Source of the DNA: Kiritimatiellia bacterium | Lineage (GTDB): Bacteria; Verrucomicrobiota; Kiritimatiellia; RFP12; UBA1067 | NCBI GenBank assembly: GCA_017544725.1 | Contig: JAFYDR010000125.1 | Coordinates: forward strand, 1-47,942 | Reading direction: 5' to 3' | Length of the DNA: 47,942 bases | Part shown: piece after piece, positions 34,319 to 42,136 of the stretch | Numbering within the stretch: the stretch's first letter is position 1 | Layout: the number at the start of each line of letters is the position of its first letter | The notes under the pieces: model-generated | Told to the model about the DNA's origin: nothing | What the model saw: the letters and a program-made list of their open reading frames with translations, nothing else | Database searches by the model: none | Translations under genes and position numbers: made by a program

Positions 34319-35253
34319 TTCGCGAAACGCCACACACATTGATGCTGGCTCCAATGCATGGTATCACGCTTCGTCTCTGGCGGAACGCGATGGCAGAGTT
34401 CTTCCCGATGCCAGACCTCGCCGTGGCTCCGTTCATTCCCACGTTCGCCGGCACGAAGGTGAAGCAACGGTTGCTGCAAGATGTCGATCTGTCGGTGGAA
34501 CAACGGATTTCCGTGATTCCGCAAGTACTGGGGAAGAATCCGGATGAGTTGCGCGTGTTACTGCGTGCGTTTCGCGCGATGGGGCACCGACGCGCCGACC
34601 TCAACGCGGGATGTCCCTGGCCGATGGTGACGAAGAAAGGCAGAGGGGCGGGATTGCCTCGGACGCCCGACGTTCTGCGTCGGATGCTGGAGGTCGGGTG
34701 CGAGGAGATGCCCAACGGTTTCTCTGTGAAGCTGAGACTAGGGTATGACCGCCCCGACGAGCTTCTCCGTCTTCTGCCGATACTCAACGAACTGCCGCTT
34801 TGCGAGGTGACGATCCACGCACGTACGGCGAAGCAGATGTACGAAGGCAAGGTTCTGCTCAACGAGTTCTCCGAGGCGTTGGCAGGCTGCCGCCATCCGG
34901 TTGTTTACAATGGCGACATTTTTACAGTCGAGGATTTTATCCGATTGCGCAATCGTTTCGCGACCGTCACGCGTTGGATGCTCGGACGCGGAATCCTGTG
35001 CGATCCGTTTCTGATTGGAGATATCCGCGCCGGTTGTCGTCAACCACGAGACCCGGTGACACTTACCCGATTCCTCTCCGCCTATCTGGAACGGTGCAGT
35101 CAAGAACAATGCGGAGAACGACCAGTGCTCGGACGGATGAAAGAACTGTGGACTTATCTGCGGTACTCTGTTCCACAAGGCGAACAACTCTGGAAAAGCA
35201 TCCGCCTTTGCCGTACCTTGGACGAATACCGTCGTCTCCTTGGCTTGTGCTGA
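34315..35253 (+). CDS. dus: tRNA-dihydrouridine synthase
   Basis: A 312-residue FMN enzyme that reduces uridines in the D-loop of tRNA. The N-terminal LMLAPMHGIT corresponds to the flavin-binding L-A-P-M-x-G, LNAGCPWPMVTKKGRGAGL carries the catalytic Cys and the family signature, VTIHARTAKQMYEG follows, and VVYNGDIFTVEDF then MLGRGILCDPFL are the phosphate-binding end of the barrel. The start is the GTG at 34315, which overlaps the rsmA stop (GTGA) with AGGGA upstream; the frame open from 34267 lies inside rsmA. The Dus subfamily is uncertain, and the family is widespread. It is the last gene of the operon. Confidence 0.93.
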   Translation: MIRETPHTLMLAPMHGITLRLWRNAMAEFFPMPDLAVAPFIPTFAGTKVKQRLLQDVDLSVEQRISVIPQVLGKNPDELRVLLRAFRAMGHRRADLNAGCPWPMVTKKGRGAGLPRTPDVLRRMLEVGCEEMPNGFSVKLRLGYDRPDELLRLLPILNELPLCEVTIHARTAKQMYEGKVLLNEFSEALAGCRHPVVYNGDIFTVEDFIRLRNRFATVTRWMLGRGILCDPFLIGDIRAGCRQPRDPVTLTRFLSAYLERCSQEQCGERPVLGRMKELWTYLRYSVPQGEQLWKSIRLCRTLDEYRRLLGLC

Positions 35254-35288
35254 ACAGATGGTTTTTTCGACGGCTGTCGATTGTCGCC

Positions 35289-35409
35289 AATGAAAAAATT
35301 AAAAGGTTAAATCGCCGTTTTGCGGCTTGAAATTTGCTGGCGATACGTTCCATTTAAAGGGCGAAGCCCGATTTCAAGCAGTCGAAGACTGCGATTTAAC
35401 CATTTCATT
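35289..35409. repeat. Palindromic element, copy 1 (inverted)
   Basis: A 121-bp copy of an element also found at 39739-39855 and 45288-45403, here in reverse orientation. One end reads GGTTAAATCGCC and the other GCGATTTAACCATTTCATT, so the ends form an inverted repeat. Internal stems GGGCGAAGCCC (35369-35379) and GCAGTCGAAGACTGC lie between. A GGCGGCGAAGCCGCC hairpin abuts it at 35417-35431. Confidence 0.85.
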
Positions 35410-35437
35410 CTTAAAGGCGGCGAAGCCGCCTTTATCA

Positions 35438-35466
35438 TTGCTCCTGGTGGAACGGATGTGTATAAT
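35438..35466 (+). promoter_or_regulatory. Promoter of the GH31 gene
   Basis: TTGCTC (35438-35443) and a perfect TATAAT (35461-35466) are 17 bp apart. It begins 7 bases after the hairpin that flanks the palindromic element, so that element forms its upstream boundary. The leader is about 56 bases. Confidence 0.68.
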
Positions 35467-35528
35467 GGGTGCGATGGCTGACGAGGGAAAGATTCTTCCT
35501 TGTGTCTCATAGTTTTGGAGGGGTAAAA

Positions 35529-37163
35529 ATGCGTAGCATGATATGTGCGAACCGTTTGTTGATTATCTTATCGGCGGTCTCCCTGTTGGCGGGGTCGCTG
35601 GGCGCGTCACCGTTCATCTCGGAGATTCCCCTACGCGAAGGGGAACGTTGGTGGGGCGGTGGCGGCGGTGACGGGCAGAACCAACCATACGGCGCAGGCG
35701 AGTCGAGACGTGTCGATCTACGTGGCCACGGCAACACCTCCTCGCCCCTGCTCGTCTCTTCCTGCGGACGCTATGTTTGGAGCGAGAAGCCTTTTGGCTA
35801 TCTGTTCAAAGATGGGAAACTTATCCTCGATTCCGATGTCGAATCAATCACACCGGTTGAAGCCGGTACGACACTAAAGGATGCGTATCTTGCTGCGGCA
35901 AAGGCGCACATGCGCTTTCAAGGACGAATCCCCCCCGATGTCTTTTTCTCCCTTCCGCAGTGGAACAACTGGATCGAAATTTTTCTCAACGGGATGAATC
36001 AGAAGGCGGCGGATGACTATACCGCCGAACTGGCGAAGAGCGGATTTCCTTGTGGTATCTACATGATGGACGGCGGCTGGATGTCGCACCAAGGTTCCTA
36101 CGAGTTTTATGCGAAGGATTTTCCTGATCCCAAGGGACTCTTTGATCGCATCAACGCGCAAGGGTGGATCCCGCTCATCTGGACGGCGCATTTCGTTTCT
36201 CCTGATAGCCGTGAATACAAAAAGCTCCGTTACCATCCCACACTCAACGGACTGGACTACCTCGCCTACCGCAAGAAGCCCGGTACGCATGCTGCCGCCG
36301 TTGTCCGTTGGTGGAGTGGCGTCAGCGCAATCTATGACCTCACCAAGCCAGCGGCACGAACCTATTACGTCAAGACACTGAAAGATTTTGCGACGACCTA
36401 CGGAATCAGGGGGTTTAAGTTCGATGCGGGAGATCCAGGTTTCTTCATGGAGGATTGTCGTTTTGCGGACGAGAAAGCGGATCCAGTGGACTACACACGC
36501 CTCTATGCCGAGATGGCGGCGGAGGAGTTCCCGTACCACGAGATTCGTGTGAGTTGGAGGTGCGGCGGTCTTCCGCTCGTCACGCGCCTCAATGACCGTG
36601 CCCACGCCTGGACTGGCAACAGAGCGCAGGACACCGTCATCCCGCAAGTCATCTCGGCTGGGCTTCTCGGTTGTCCATACTTGCTTGCGGATATGGTGGG
36701 CGGCGGTTTAGAGGTATCGTTCGTCGGACGAGAGATCGATGAGAAACTTTTCGTCCGTTCAGCCGCGTTGCAGTCGCTCATGCCGATGATGCAGTTCTCG
36801 CCCGCGCCGTGGCGGCACCTTTCCGCCGAAGGCGAGAAACTCTGCCGCTCGTTTGCGGAGCTGCACATCGCCTTCGCGCCGTACATCTTGGAAACGGCGC
36901 GTCATGCCGCGAAGACGGGCGAACCGATCGTGCGGGCAATGGAGTACGAATTCCCGCAGCAGGGTTTTAACCGTCCGATACAACAGTTTATGTTGGGCGA
37001 TCGGTGGCTGGTCGCACCCGTGATCACGCCAGACGATGCCAAGACGGTTGAGTTACCGACGGGAAGATGGCGCGACGATTTGGGAATCGTCCACGAAGGT
37101 CCGAAAACGCTTCATCTCTCCAACGTTCCTCTCCATCGCCTTCCGCGCTACGAGCGGTTGTAA
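35529..37163 (+). CDS. Exported GH31-family glycoside hydrolase
   Basis: The 544-residue protein has a signal peptide (MRSMICANRLLIILSAVSLL) and a GH31 barrel. The nucleophile is D299 in GFKFDAGD, and WMSHQGSYEF and LIWTAHFVSP fit the first strands of the barrel. The family includes retaining alpha-glucosidases, alpha-xylosidases and alpha-galactosidases. The acid/base is normally the Asp of W-x-G-D; here the segment reads W361-T-G-N364-R-A-Q-D368, so N364 takes that place and D368 may serve instead. The length is short for GH31 because the N-terminal sandwich is reduced. GGAGGGG precedes the ATG at 35529. Confidence 0.8.
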   Translation: MRSMICANRLLIILSAVSLLAGSLGASPFISEIPLREGERWWGGGGGDGQNQPYGAGESRRVDLRGHGNTSSPLLVSSCGRYVWSEKPFGYLFKDGKLILDSDVESITPVEAGTTLKDAYLAAAKAHMRFQGRIPPDVFFSLPQWNNWIEIFLNGMNQKAADDYTAELAKSGFPCGIYMMDGGWMSHQGSYEFYAKDFPDPKGLFDRINAQGWIPLIWTAHFVSPDSREYKKLRYHPTLNGLDYLAYRKKPGTHAAAVVRWWSGVSAIYDLTKPAARTYYVKTLKDFATTYGIRGFKFDAGDPGFFMEDCRFADEKADPVDYTRLYAEMAAEEFPYHEIRVSWRCGGLPLVTRLNDRAHAWTGNRAQDTVIPQVISAGLLGCPYLLADMVGGGLEVSFVGREIDEKLFVRSAALQSLMPMMQFSPAPWRHLSAEGEKLCRSFAELHIAFAPYILETARHAAKTGEPIVRAMEYEFPQQGFNRPIQQFMLGDRWLVAPVITPDDAKTVELPTGRWRDDLGIVHEGPKTLHLSNVPLHRLPRYERL

Positions 37164-37400
37164 AAGGGGGAGGGGAAGCAAAAGCCAAAGCCGCGCACCA
37201 GACAAACAAGTGTGACCGCTCGATTGCTGTCGATGACACGGGACAAATGACACGCGACATTCCGCGTTGGACTGGCTGGACTGGCGTGACTAGCGAGACT
37301 GGCGGCTAAACACCTGTCCCCATCGTCCCCGCTTCCCAGCTTAACACGCCTAACCAGCTTAACACGCTTTCTCTATTCACTATTGCCTACTGTTTTCTTC
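37164..37400. repeat. Spacer mosaic of dispersed repeats
   Basis: No gene was seen. It has a GACACGGGACAAATGACACG-type word (37233-37262), direct copies of CAGCTTAACACGC (37336-37370) and an ACTATTGCCTACTGTTTTC word (37379-37397). Confidence 0.65.
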
Positions 37401-38696
37401 TTAGCCTCTCAACTTCTCTGCTACATTTTGTGCGAGTGCCAATAGAGAGGCATGTTCAAAAGGTGCGGTGGAGAGGAATGCCGCGGCACGTGAATCGCCG
37501 TCTGCACGTCCGTGTGAACCCCGTACTTTGCTTGTATCCAGAGAGACGTGGAACGGATTCCAGCCCCCGAAGAAAAGTTCGCAGGGATCGAATCCGGGCT
37601 TGTTGTGGATATCGACGTGCGTCGCAAAATCAGGCGCCTCTTTCGAGGAATCCCACCACGGGTATGCCAACCACGAACCTGGTTCGGCGACCACCACCAG
37701 TGCGCCCGCGTTCGGATGCGCCACGCCAGTCTCGCGTTGTCGGGTGGTGTCCATCACCTCTTCCACGCCGGGCAATTCGCGCAGGAGCGTTGCCACCTGC
37801 GGAATCAGCGCGGGATCGGGACAATACACGGTTCCTACCTGATGGTCGCATACAACAAACGCTTGGCTTTGGTAGAAATCGGGGTAGGCGCAGCCCGCCA
37901 CGTCGCGTGTTCGGAAGAGTCCGGCTTCCCGCAATACGCGGTTGGGAAGAACGGCTGGTCGTGTCACCGACTCAATCGCATAGTCGCCGAAGCAGACAAC
38001 CTCGTATCCCTTGCCTGTTGCGACGCGCAAGAGTTTTTCAATCTTCGCCTGAACCGTGCGGAGTGCTGTCGCGCTTTTAGGGTGATCGGGACCCATGCGT
38101 TGCAGATCGTAATCCAGTGCTGGCAGATAGGTGTAGAGGAGATCCGGTGCATCCGACGACTCCAACAGAGTGCAAATCGCATCGGCAATCCATTCCGAAC
38201 CGCGCGGTCCCGAAAGCGGTCCCCAATAATCCATTAGGCGGAACCGTCGCCCGACAGCGGCCGTCATACGGTCCACCACCCCAGCGGGCTTGCTGTAACA
38301 TCCCATAATCATTCCGCCGCCGTGTTTGTGGATCGGCGCAGGCGAAATGACGAGATCGGCATCCTCGCCCAGACTCTGTTGGATGAAGGCGAGTCCGACT
38401 TTACCGCCCGCTGCGCGATACTCCTCCCAAATCCGGTGTCCCTCGACGAGACGGCTCGACTGTTCCCAGAACAAGGGTTTCTGCAGCTGATTGAACCAGA
38501 TGCCGTTCCCGACCATACCGTGCGCAGCGGGAAGGGTCGCGGTGCGAAACGTGGCCTGCGCGGTACAGGTGACGGCAGGGAAAACCGGCGTGATCGGTTG
38601 CACGGGAAATCCGCCGATTCGATCCACGCCATGTTTCAGAGAAAATTCGTAACCCCAGGCGGCAACTTGGACAAACAGATATTTCTTGATACGCAT
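37401..38696 (-). CDS. Alkaline phosphatase-superfamily protein (nucleotide pyrophosphatase-like)
   Basis: A 431-residue protein with the core of the phosphodiesterase/nucleotide pyrophosphatase group. The nucleophile would be T43 in FPAVTCTAQATFRTA, followed by the PAAHGM segment; DYDLQRMGPDHP and THVDIHNKPG supply further metal ligands. Two usual ligands look altered: the first D-G motif is replaced by VAAWGY, and the S-D-H-G motif by GDYAI. It may therefore be a divergent enzyme or have lost normal metal binding. There is no signal peptide. I recall similar proteins in ebo-type gene clusters, but this is not certain. A perfect TATAAT ends 7 bases before the ATG at 38696, so the mRNA is probably leaderless. 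It is divergent from a LysR gene. Confidence 0.78.
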   Translation of the reverse strand: MRIKKYLFVQVAAWGYEFSLKHGVDRIGGFPVQPITPVFPAVTCTAQATFRTATLPAAHGMVGNGIWFNQLQKPLFWEQSSRLVEGHRIWEEYRAAGGKVGLAFIQQSLGEDADLVISPAPIHKHGGGMIMGCYSKPAGVVDRMTAAVGRRFRLMDYWGPLSGPRGSEWIADAICTLLESSDAPDLLYTYLPALDYDLQRMGPDHPKSATALRTVQAKIEKLLRVATGKGYEVVCFGDYAIESVTRPAVLPNRVLREAGLFRTRDVAGCAYPDFYQSQAFVVCDHQVGTVYCPDPALIPQVATLLRELPGVEEVMDTTRQRETGVAHPNAGALVVVAEPGSWLAYPWWDSSKEAPDFATHVDIHNKPGFDPCELFFGGWNPFHVSLDTSKVRGSHGRADGDSRAAAFLSTAPFEHASLLALAQNVAEKLRG

Positions 38697-38703
38697 GCGT
38701 CGT

Positions 38704-38732
38704 ATTATAATCCTTCGCTCATTTCGACGCAA
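38704..38732 (-). promoter_or_regulatory. Leaderless promoter of the phosphatase-like gene
   Basis: On the minus strand TTGCGT (38732-38727) and TATAAT (38709-38704) are 17 bp apart. The -10 is 7 bases from the ATG, so the transcript should start at about the A of the start codon. Confidence 0.72.
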
Positions 38733-38767
38733 GCCCGTTTCTCTGCTAGCCATTTGGATGAGTCATT

Positions 38768-38776
38768 TGATATACT
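38768..38776 (+). promoter_or_regulatory. -10 region of the LysR gene, leaderless
   Basis: TGA-TATACT is an extended -10 that ends 7 bases before the lysR ATG at 38784. There is no good -35 and no Shine-Dalgarno site. Only 87 bases separate the two divergent start codons, so the regulator may control both. Confidence 0.65.
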
Positions 38777-38783
38777 ATCTGCC

Positions 38784-39689
38784 ATGACCTTACAGCAATT
38801 GAAATATGTTGACGCCGTGGCGGTGTGCGGTTCTATCAACGAGGCAGCTCGCCGAACGTTCGTCTCGCAGCCGACCCTTACCGAGGCGATCCGGACGCTG
38901 GAAGAGGAGCTTCGCATCGCCATCTTCAACCGTACCGTGAAGGGCGTTTCTATCACGCGCGAGGGCGAAGAGTTCCTCGCATCAGCGCGACAGATCCTTG
39001 ACGACGCCGCACGAATCCAAGAGAAGTATAGCGGCAAGGCAGTACGTCGGCCTCAGTTCGCCGTCTCGTGCCAGCATTACGCTTTCGCGGTGGATGCCTT
39101 CATGGAGGTGGTGAAGGAGAACGGGTCGGGTTCCTACGACTTCACACTGCGCGAGACGGTGACAAGCGAGATCATCGAAGATGTGGCCAGACTCCGCAGC
39201 GAAATCGGGATCCTCTATCTCTCGCACCGGAATGAAAGGGCACTCTCGAAGATTCTTCGAAAAGAGGAACTTGTATTCGAGGAACTCTTCACCGCGAAAC
39301 CGCATATCTTTCTCGGCAGAAAACATCCGCTCGCGAAGAAGACGGTGGCGATTCTGCCGCGTGAACTGGATGCCTATCCATACATCTCATACGAGCAAGG
39401 GGCGGAGAATGCGCTCTACTTTGCGGAGGAGGTCATGCCCGCCATAGATCGAAAGAAGAACATCCGCGTGCGTGACCGTGCCACAATGACGAAACTCATT
39501 CTCGGGCTCAACGGCTACACGGTCTCGTCGGGTGCGAACAGCAAGATGTATTCGAGCGAAATCGTGGCGAAGCCACTCAAGCTCGAGGACGAGATCCGCG
39601 TCGGATTGATCCGCCGTGCAGGCGTCTCGCTTTCCGCGTCAGGCGAAACCTTTGTCCGCACCATTCGCACGAAAGCCGGCGTTTCCTAG
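38784..39689 (+). CDS. LysR-family transcriptional regulator
   Basis: A 301-residue LTTR with an N-terminal winged helix-turn-helix (residues 1-60; MTLQQLKYVDAVAVCGSINE, then AARRTFVSQPTLTEAIRTLE as the recognition region) and a periplasmic-binding-like effector domain from about residue 90. Such proteins bind as tetramers and usually control a divergent promoter. Here the divergent gene encodes the phosphatase-like protein, which is the first candidate target. The ATG at 38784 is set by the HTH sequence and by the -10 box 7 bases upstream; a frame open from 38322 only covers the opposite gene. The effector is unknown. Confidence 0.93.
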   Translation: MTLQQLKYVDAVAVCGSINEAARRTFVSQPTLTEAIRTLEEELRIAIFNRTVKGVSITREGEEFLASARQILDDAARIQEKYSGKAVRRPQFAVSCQHYAFAVDAFMEVVKENGSGSYDFTLRETVTSEIIEDVARLRSEIGILYLSHRNERALSKILRKEELVFEELFTAKPHIFLGRKHPLAKKTVAILPRELDAYPYISYEQGAENALYFAEEVMPAIDRKKNIRVRDRATMTKLILGLNGYTVSSGANSKMYSSEIVAKPLKLEDEIRVGLIRRAGVSLSASGETFVRTIRTKAGVS

Positions 39690-39738
39690 CCTAGTGCGCG
39701 GAACGCATAGCTGAAAAGGGCGGCTGGTGCCGCCTTAC

Positions 39739-39855
39739 AATGAAATGGTTAAATCGCAGTCTTCGACCGCTTTCAATCGGGCTTCACCCTTTAAATGAAT
39801 CGCGTTGCCGATTTCAAGCCGCGCGGCGGCGATTTAACCTTTTAACCATTTCATT
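39739..39855. repeat. Palindromic element, copy 2
   Basis: A 117-bp element with ends AATGAAATGGTTAAATCGC and GCGATTTAACC...CCATTTCATT, forming an inverted repeat. Inside are GCAGTCTTCGACCGC and CCGCGCGGCGG-type stems. A GGCGGCTGGTGCCGCC hairpin abuts the left side (39720-39735) and CGTCACTTCGGGGCAAAGCC the right; the same flanks surround copy 3, so the mobile unit may be about 165 bp. Confidence 0.87.
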
Positions 39856-39932
39856 CGTCACTTCGGGGCAAAGCCCACTTAATTCGGTCGCATCTACGTT
39901 CCTCTCCACCAGTTCAGCAATCGTTTGAAACA

Positions 39933-40159
39933 GAAAACAACAGAAACAACTTATAAAAACAACTTGTCTTTAGAGCGCGGGCCAACTCGCCCGCGCCCCA
40001 ACTATATTCAGGGGCAATTACCTCTTGTAAAACTACCGAATCTCGTCACTCGTTACCGCTTCGCGTAGCGAAGTTTTGGCAAAGGAGAGACGATACGCGG
40101 ACCGGTTGGTCCGCGCACCTCTTTCAGTTGTTGTCTTCAGGTTGTTCCTGTTGTTTCCC
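39933..40159. mobile_element. Gene-less derivative of the GxxExxY element (copy C)
   Basis: A 227-bp copy in the same orientation as copy A. The left end GAAAACAACAGAAACAACTT is an inverted repeat of the right end (GTTGTCTTCAGGTTGTTCCT, then GTTGTTTCCC). Both internal hairpins are present (GCGCGGGC-type at about 39976-39997 and GGACCGGTTGGTCC at about 40100-40113). The ~100-bp centre holds a fragment of another spacer repeat (CTCGTCACTCG and the ACTTCGCTACGCGAAG-type hairpin) instead of a gene. Outside the left end CCACCAGTTCAGC is shared with copy B. Confidence 0.75.
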
Positions 40160-40224
40160 AAATCCTCTCGCGCGCATGGAATGTGTGAATTATGCAGATG
40201 CGCCCCCTTAATCTTTTTAGCTTC
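40160..40224. repeat. Spacer words between copy C and the hemA fusion
   Basis: The stretch has GCAGATGCGCCCC (shared with 5866 and 22059) and a CTTCTCAGCTTTTCAGCCTC-type word that continues into the 3' end of the next coding sequence. Confidence 0.55.
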
Positions 40225-41796
40225 TCAGCTTTTCAGCCTCTCAGCTTCCCCGCTGGCGCGAAGCGCCTCTTCATTCTTCATTGCCGCCTTTGGCGGCTCA
40301 GCCGCCCTACTGCCTGCATCGCCACTATTCGCTCCGCGTAGGCTATTATGGATACGCTCGTAGAATTCGCGGTGTTCTTCCAATACGCGCTGGCAAATCG
40401 CGCGGGCTTGTCCCAGTGTACCGTTCATCGTGCGGTGCCAGTGTTTCAGCACATCGAGATCTGCCAGCATCGTCTTCATCCCCGCTAGGGCGGGATCGAG
40501 GTTGCGCGGCATTCCCAAGTCGATCAATAACGCACCTTGGGGATTCAGGAATGTGGCGTGTTTCTCGGCGGATACGACGGGATTCTTCACATCCACGGCG
40601 CTCATCACTAGATCCGTCTCTGGCAGCACCGTTGCGACGTCATCCAGCTGGATCACGCGTACGCCATTTGGTGCTTCGGGGCAGTGTTCGTGATACGCCC
40701 AGGTACAGGCGAAACCGCGTTGCAGTAAACCGCGTAACAGTCCCTTCCCTAGTACACCAGTACCGATCACCAGTGCGCGTTTCCGTCCCTGTAACATTCT
40801 GCTGGCATGATCCATGAACCGAAGTGCGACGTCCTCAATCTCCTCTACATCCAGCAACGACCCAATCGCATGGCGGATGTCCTTGGAGACATGGAATGCG
40901 GCATCGGTCAGCTCACGGATGATTGGCCCCGACCAACCATTTGCCTCCGCCTCCTCCAACGCCTCTTTCACTTGGGAAACTACATGGAACTCACCCGGCG
41001 TCTGCGAATCCATTCCCGCCGTGACGGAACAGAGATGGGTAAAGGCGTCAAACCCTTGTTTCATATAATAGCCATCGGGCGGCAGCTTGTCGAACTGCAA
41101 TAGCCGACGCAGAATACCACTGGCATCCGCCTCGCGCGAGATGGCTGCGATCAACTCGACGCGGTTGCAGGTATTCAGCAACAGAAACTCCTGAACGCCC
41201 CAGACTTGACGAATCATCTCGCCGACACGCTGTCGTGCGGGGGGGGGAAGATGATAGGGTTGCCTTTCCGTTGCGGAGAGACATTCGTGACTCGTGCCGA
41301 TCACCATGAGATCGGATCCCTCCACGGAATCAATATGGCGGCGAAGGTTTTCCTTAACCAGTCGCGCCAGACGGCAAGATTTGCCGCCGGTGGAGACGGC
41401 TAGCGTCAGGTCATCGGAACGGATAATCGCAGGCGTGACGAAATCCCCGTCCGGCCAATTGCCGTCCGCGCAACAGCACGGGACACCCGCCGTCCGTGCC
41501 GCTTGGAGGATTTCGCGATTGATGACACGGTCATCGGTACAGGCGAAAGCGAGTGTGATACCATCAAGGTCTCCCGACTCAAACGCACGCTGCCGGTATT
41601 CTATCTCTCCGGCGTCCGCTAACGCCGTCAGTTCGGAGACGCACTCGGGTGCGACAAGAACGATCTGAGCGCCGGAATCCAATAGCAGTTCCAGTTTGCG
41701 CTGTCCGACTCGTCCCCCTCCCACAACAAGAACCCGCTTTCCTTCCAAGAGGAAATTGACGGGAAAAGTTTTCTTCTCTGGTCTTGATGTTCTCAT
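40225..41796 (-). CDS. hemA: Precorrin-2 dehydrogenase / glutamyl-tRNA reductase fusion
   Basis: The 523-residue protein joins two tetrapyrrole enzymes. Residues 1 to about 155 are a Met8/CysG-N domain (GGGRVG at 26-31, then PAIIRSDDLTLAVSTGGKS), which oxidises precorrin-2 to sirohydrochlorin. From about 163 it is a glutamyl-tRNA reductase, which makes glutamate-1-semialdehyde: VIGTSH, the catalytic C210 in NTCNRVEL, GMDSQTPGE (usually S-M-V-L-G-E-x-Q), the Rossmann VIGTGVLGKGLL and a C-terminal dimer helix. The last ~30 residues are encoded by dispersed-repeat sequence and are unlikely to be functional. The ATG at 41796 lies 11 bases from a -10; an earlier ATG would lie inside the promoter. 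Confidence 0.9.
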   Translation of the reverse strand: MRTSRPEKKTFPVNFLLEGKRVLVVGGGRVGQRKLELLLDSGAQIVLVAPECVSELTALADAGEIEYRQRAFESGDLDGITLAFACTDDRVINREILQAARTAGVPCCCADGNWPDGDFVTPAIIRSDDLTLAVSTGGKSCRLARLVKENLRRHIDSVEGSDLMVIGTSHECLSATERQPYHLPPPARQRVGEMIRQVWGVQEFLLLNTCNRVELIAAISREADASGILRRLLQFDKLPPDGYYMKQGFDAFTHLCSVTAGMDSQTPGEFHVVSQVKEALEEAEANGWSGPIIRELTDAAFHVSKDIRHAIGSLLDVEEIEDVALRFMDHASRMLQGRKRALVIGTGVLGKGLLRGLLQRGFACTWAYHEHCPEAPNGVRVIQLDDVATVLPETDLVMSAVDVKNPVVSAEKHATFLNPQGALLIDLGMPRNLDPALAGMKTMLADLDVLKHWHRTMNGTLGQARAICQRVLEEHREFYERIHNSLRGANSGDAGSRAAEPPKAAMKNEEALRASGEAERLKS

Positions 41797-41807
41797 AAAG
41801 ATGGCAA

Positions 41808-41836
41808 ATTCTACCAAATCCATCCCCATCAAACAA
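41808..41836 (-). promoter_or_regulatory. hemA fusion promoter, near-leaderless
   Basis: On the minus strand TTGTTT (41836-41831) and TAGAAT (41813-41808) are 17 bp apart. The ATG is 11 bases from the -10, giving a leader of about 4 bases. Confidence 0.7.
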
Positions 41837-42075
41837 TCGAAAATAGGCGACGGTAAGGAGAAGGGGTGGAACTACTGATTGTTGATAGCAATCTGAAATG
41901 ACTTGCTCGTTCGTTCTGTTGCCATTCAGGGGTTTCCATAAAATCCCTCTCAGAGAGAAGCTTGTCATGCCCGCGTCCTCCGTGCGTCCCTCCTGGCCGT
42001 GTGTTCCGTGCATCTTCCAGTCTGGTTTCTGTGCGCGGGTTTATCATACCCGCGCCCTCAGTCCCCTCTGCTGAC
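41837..42075. other. Spacer, no gene seen
   Basis: No gene was found. Positions 41967-42055 hold words such as GCCCGCGTCCTCCGTGCGTC and a CGCGGGTTTATCATACCCGCG hairpin (42037-42057) that look like another dispersed repeat type, although I see only this copy in the window. Confidence 0.5.
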
Positions 42076-42116
42076 AACAAAAAAGGAGGCCCGCTTTCGC
42101 GGACCTCCCTTTTGTT
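42076..42116 (-). terminator. Rho-independent terminator of the 547-residue exported-protein gene
   Basis: A stem GGAGG-n-CCGC/GCGG-n-CCTCC with a TTTC loop is flanked by A and T runs on both sides, so it can work in both directions. It lies 21 bases after the stop codon of the minus-strand gene. Confidence 0.85.
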
Positions 42117-42136
42117 TGGCTATTCAGCCGGTCGGG

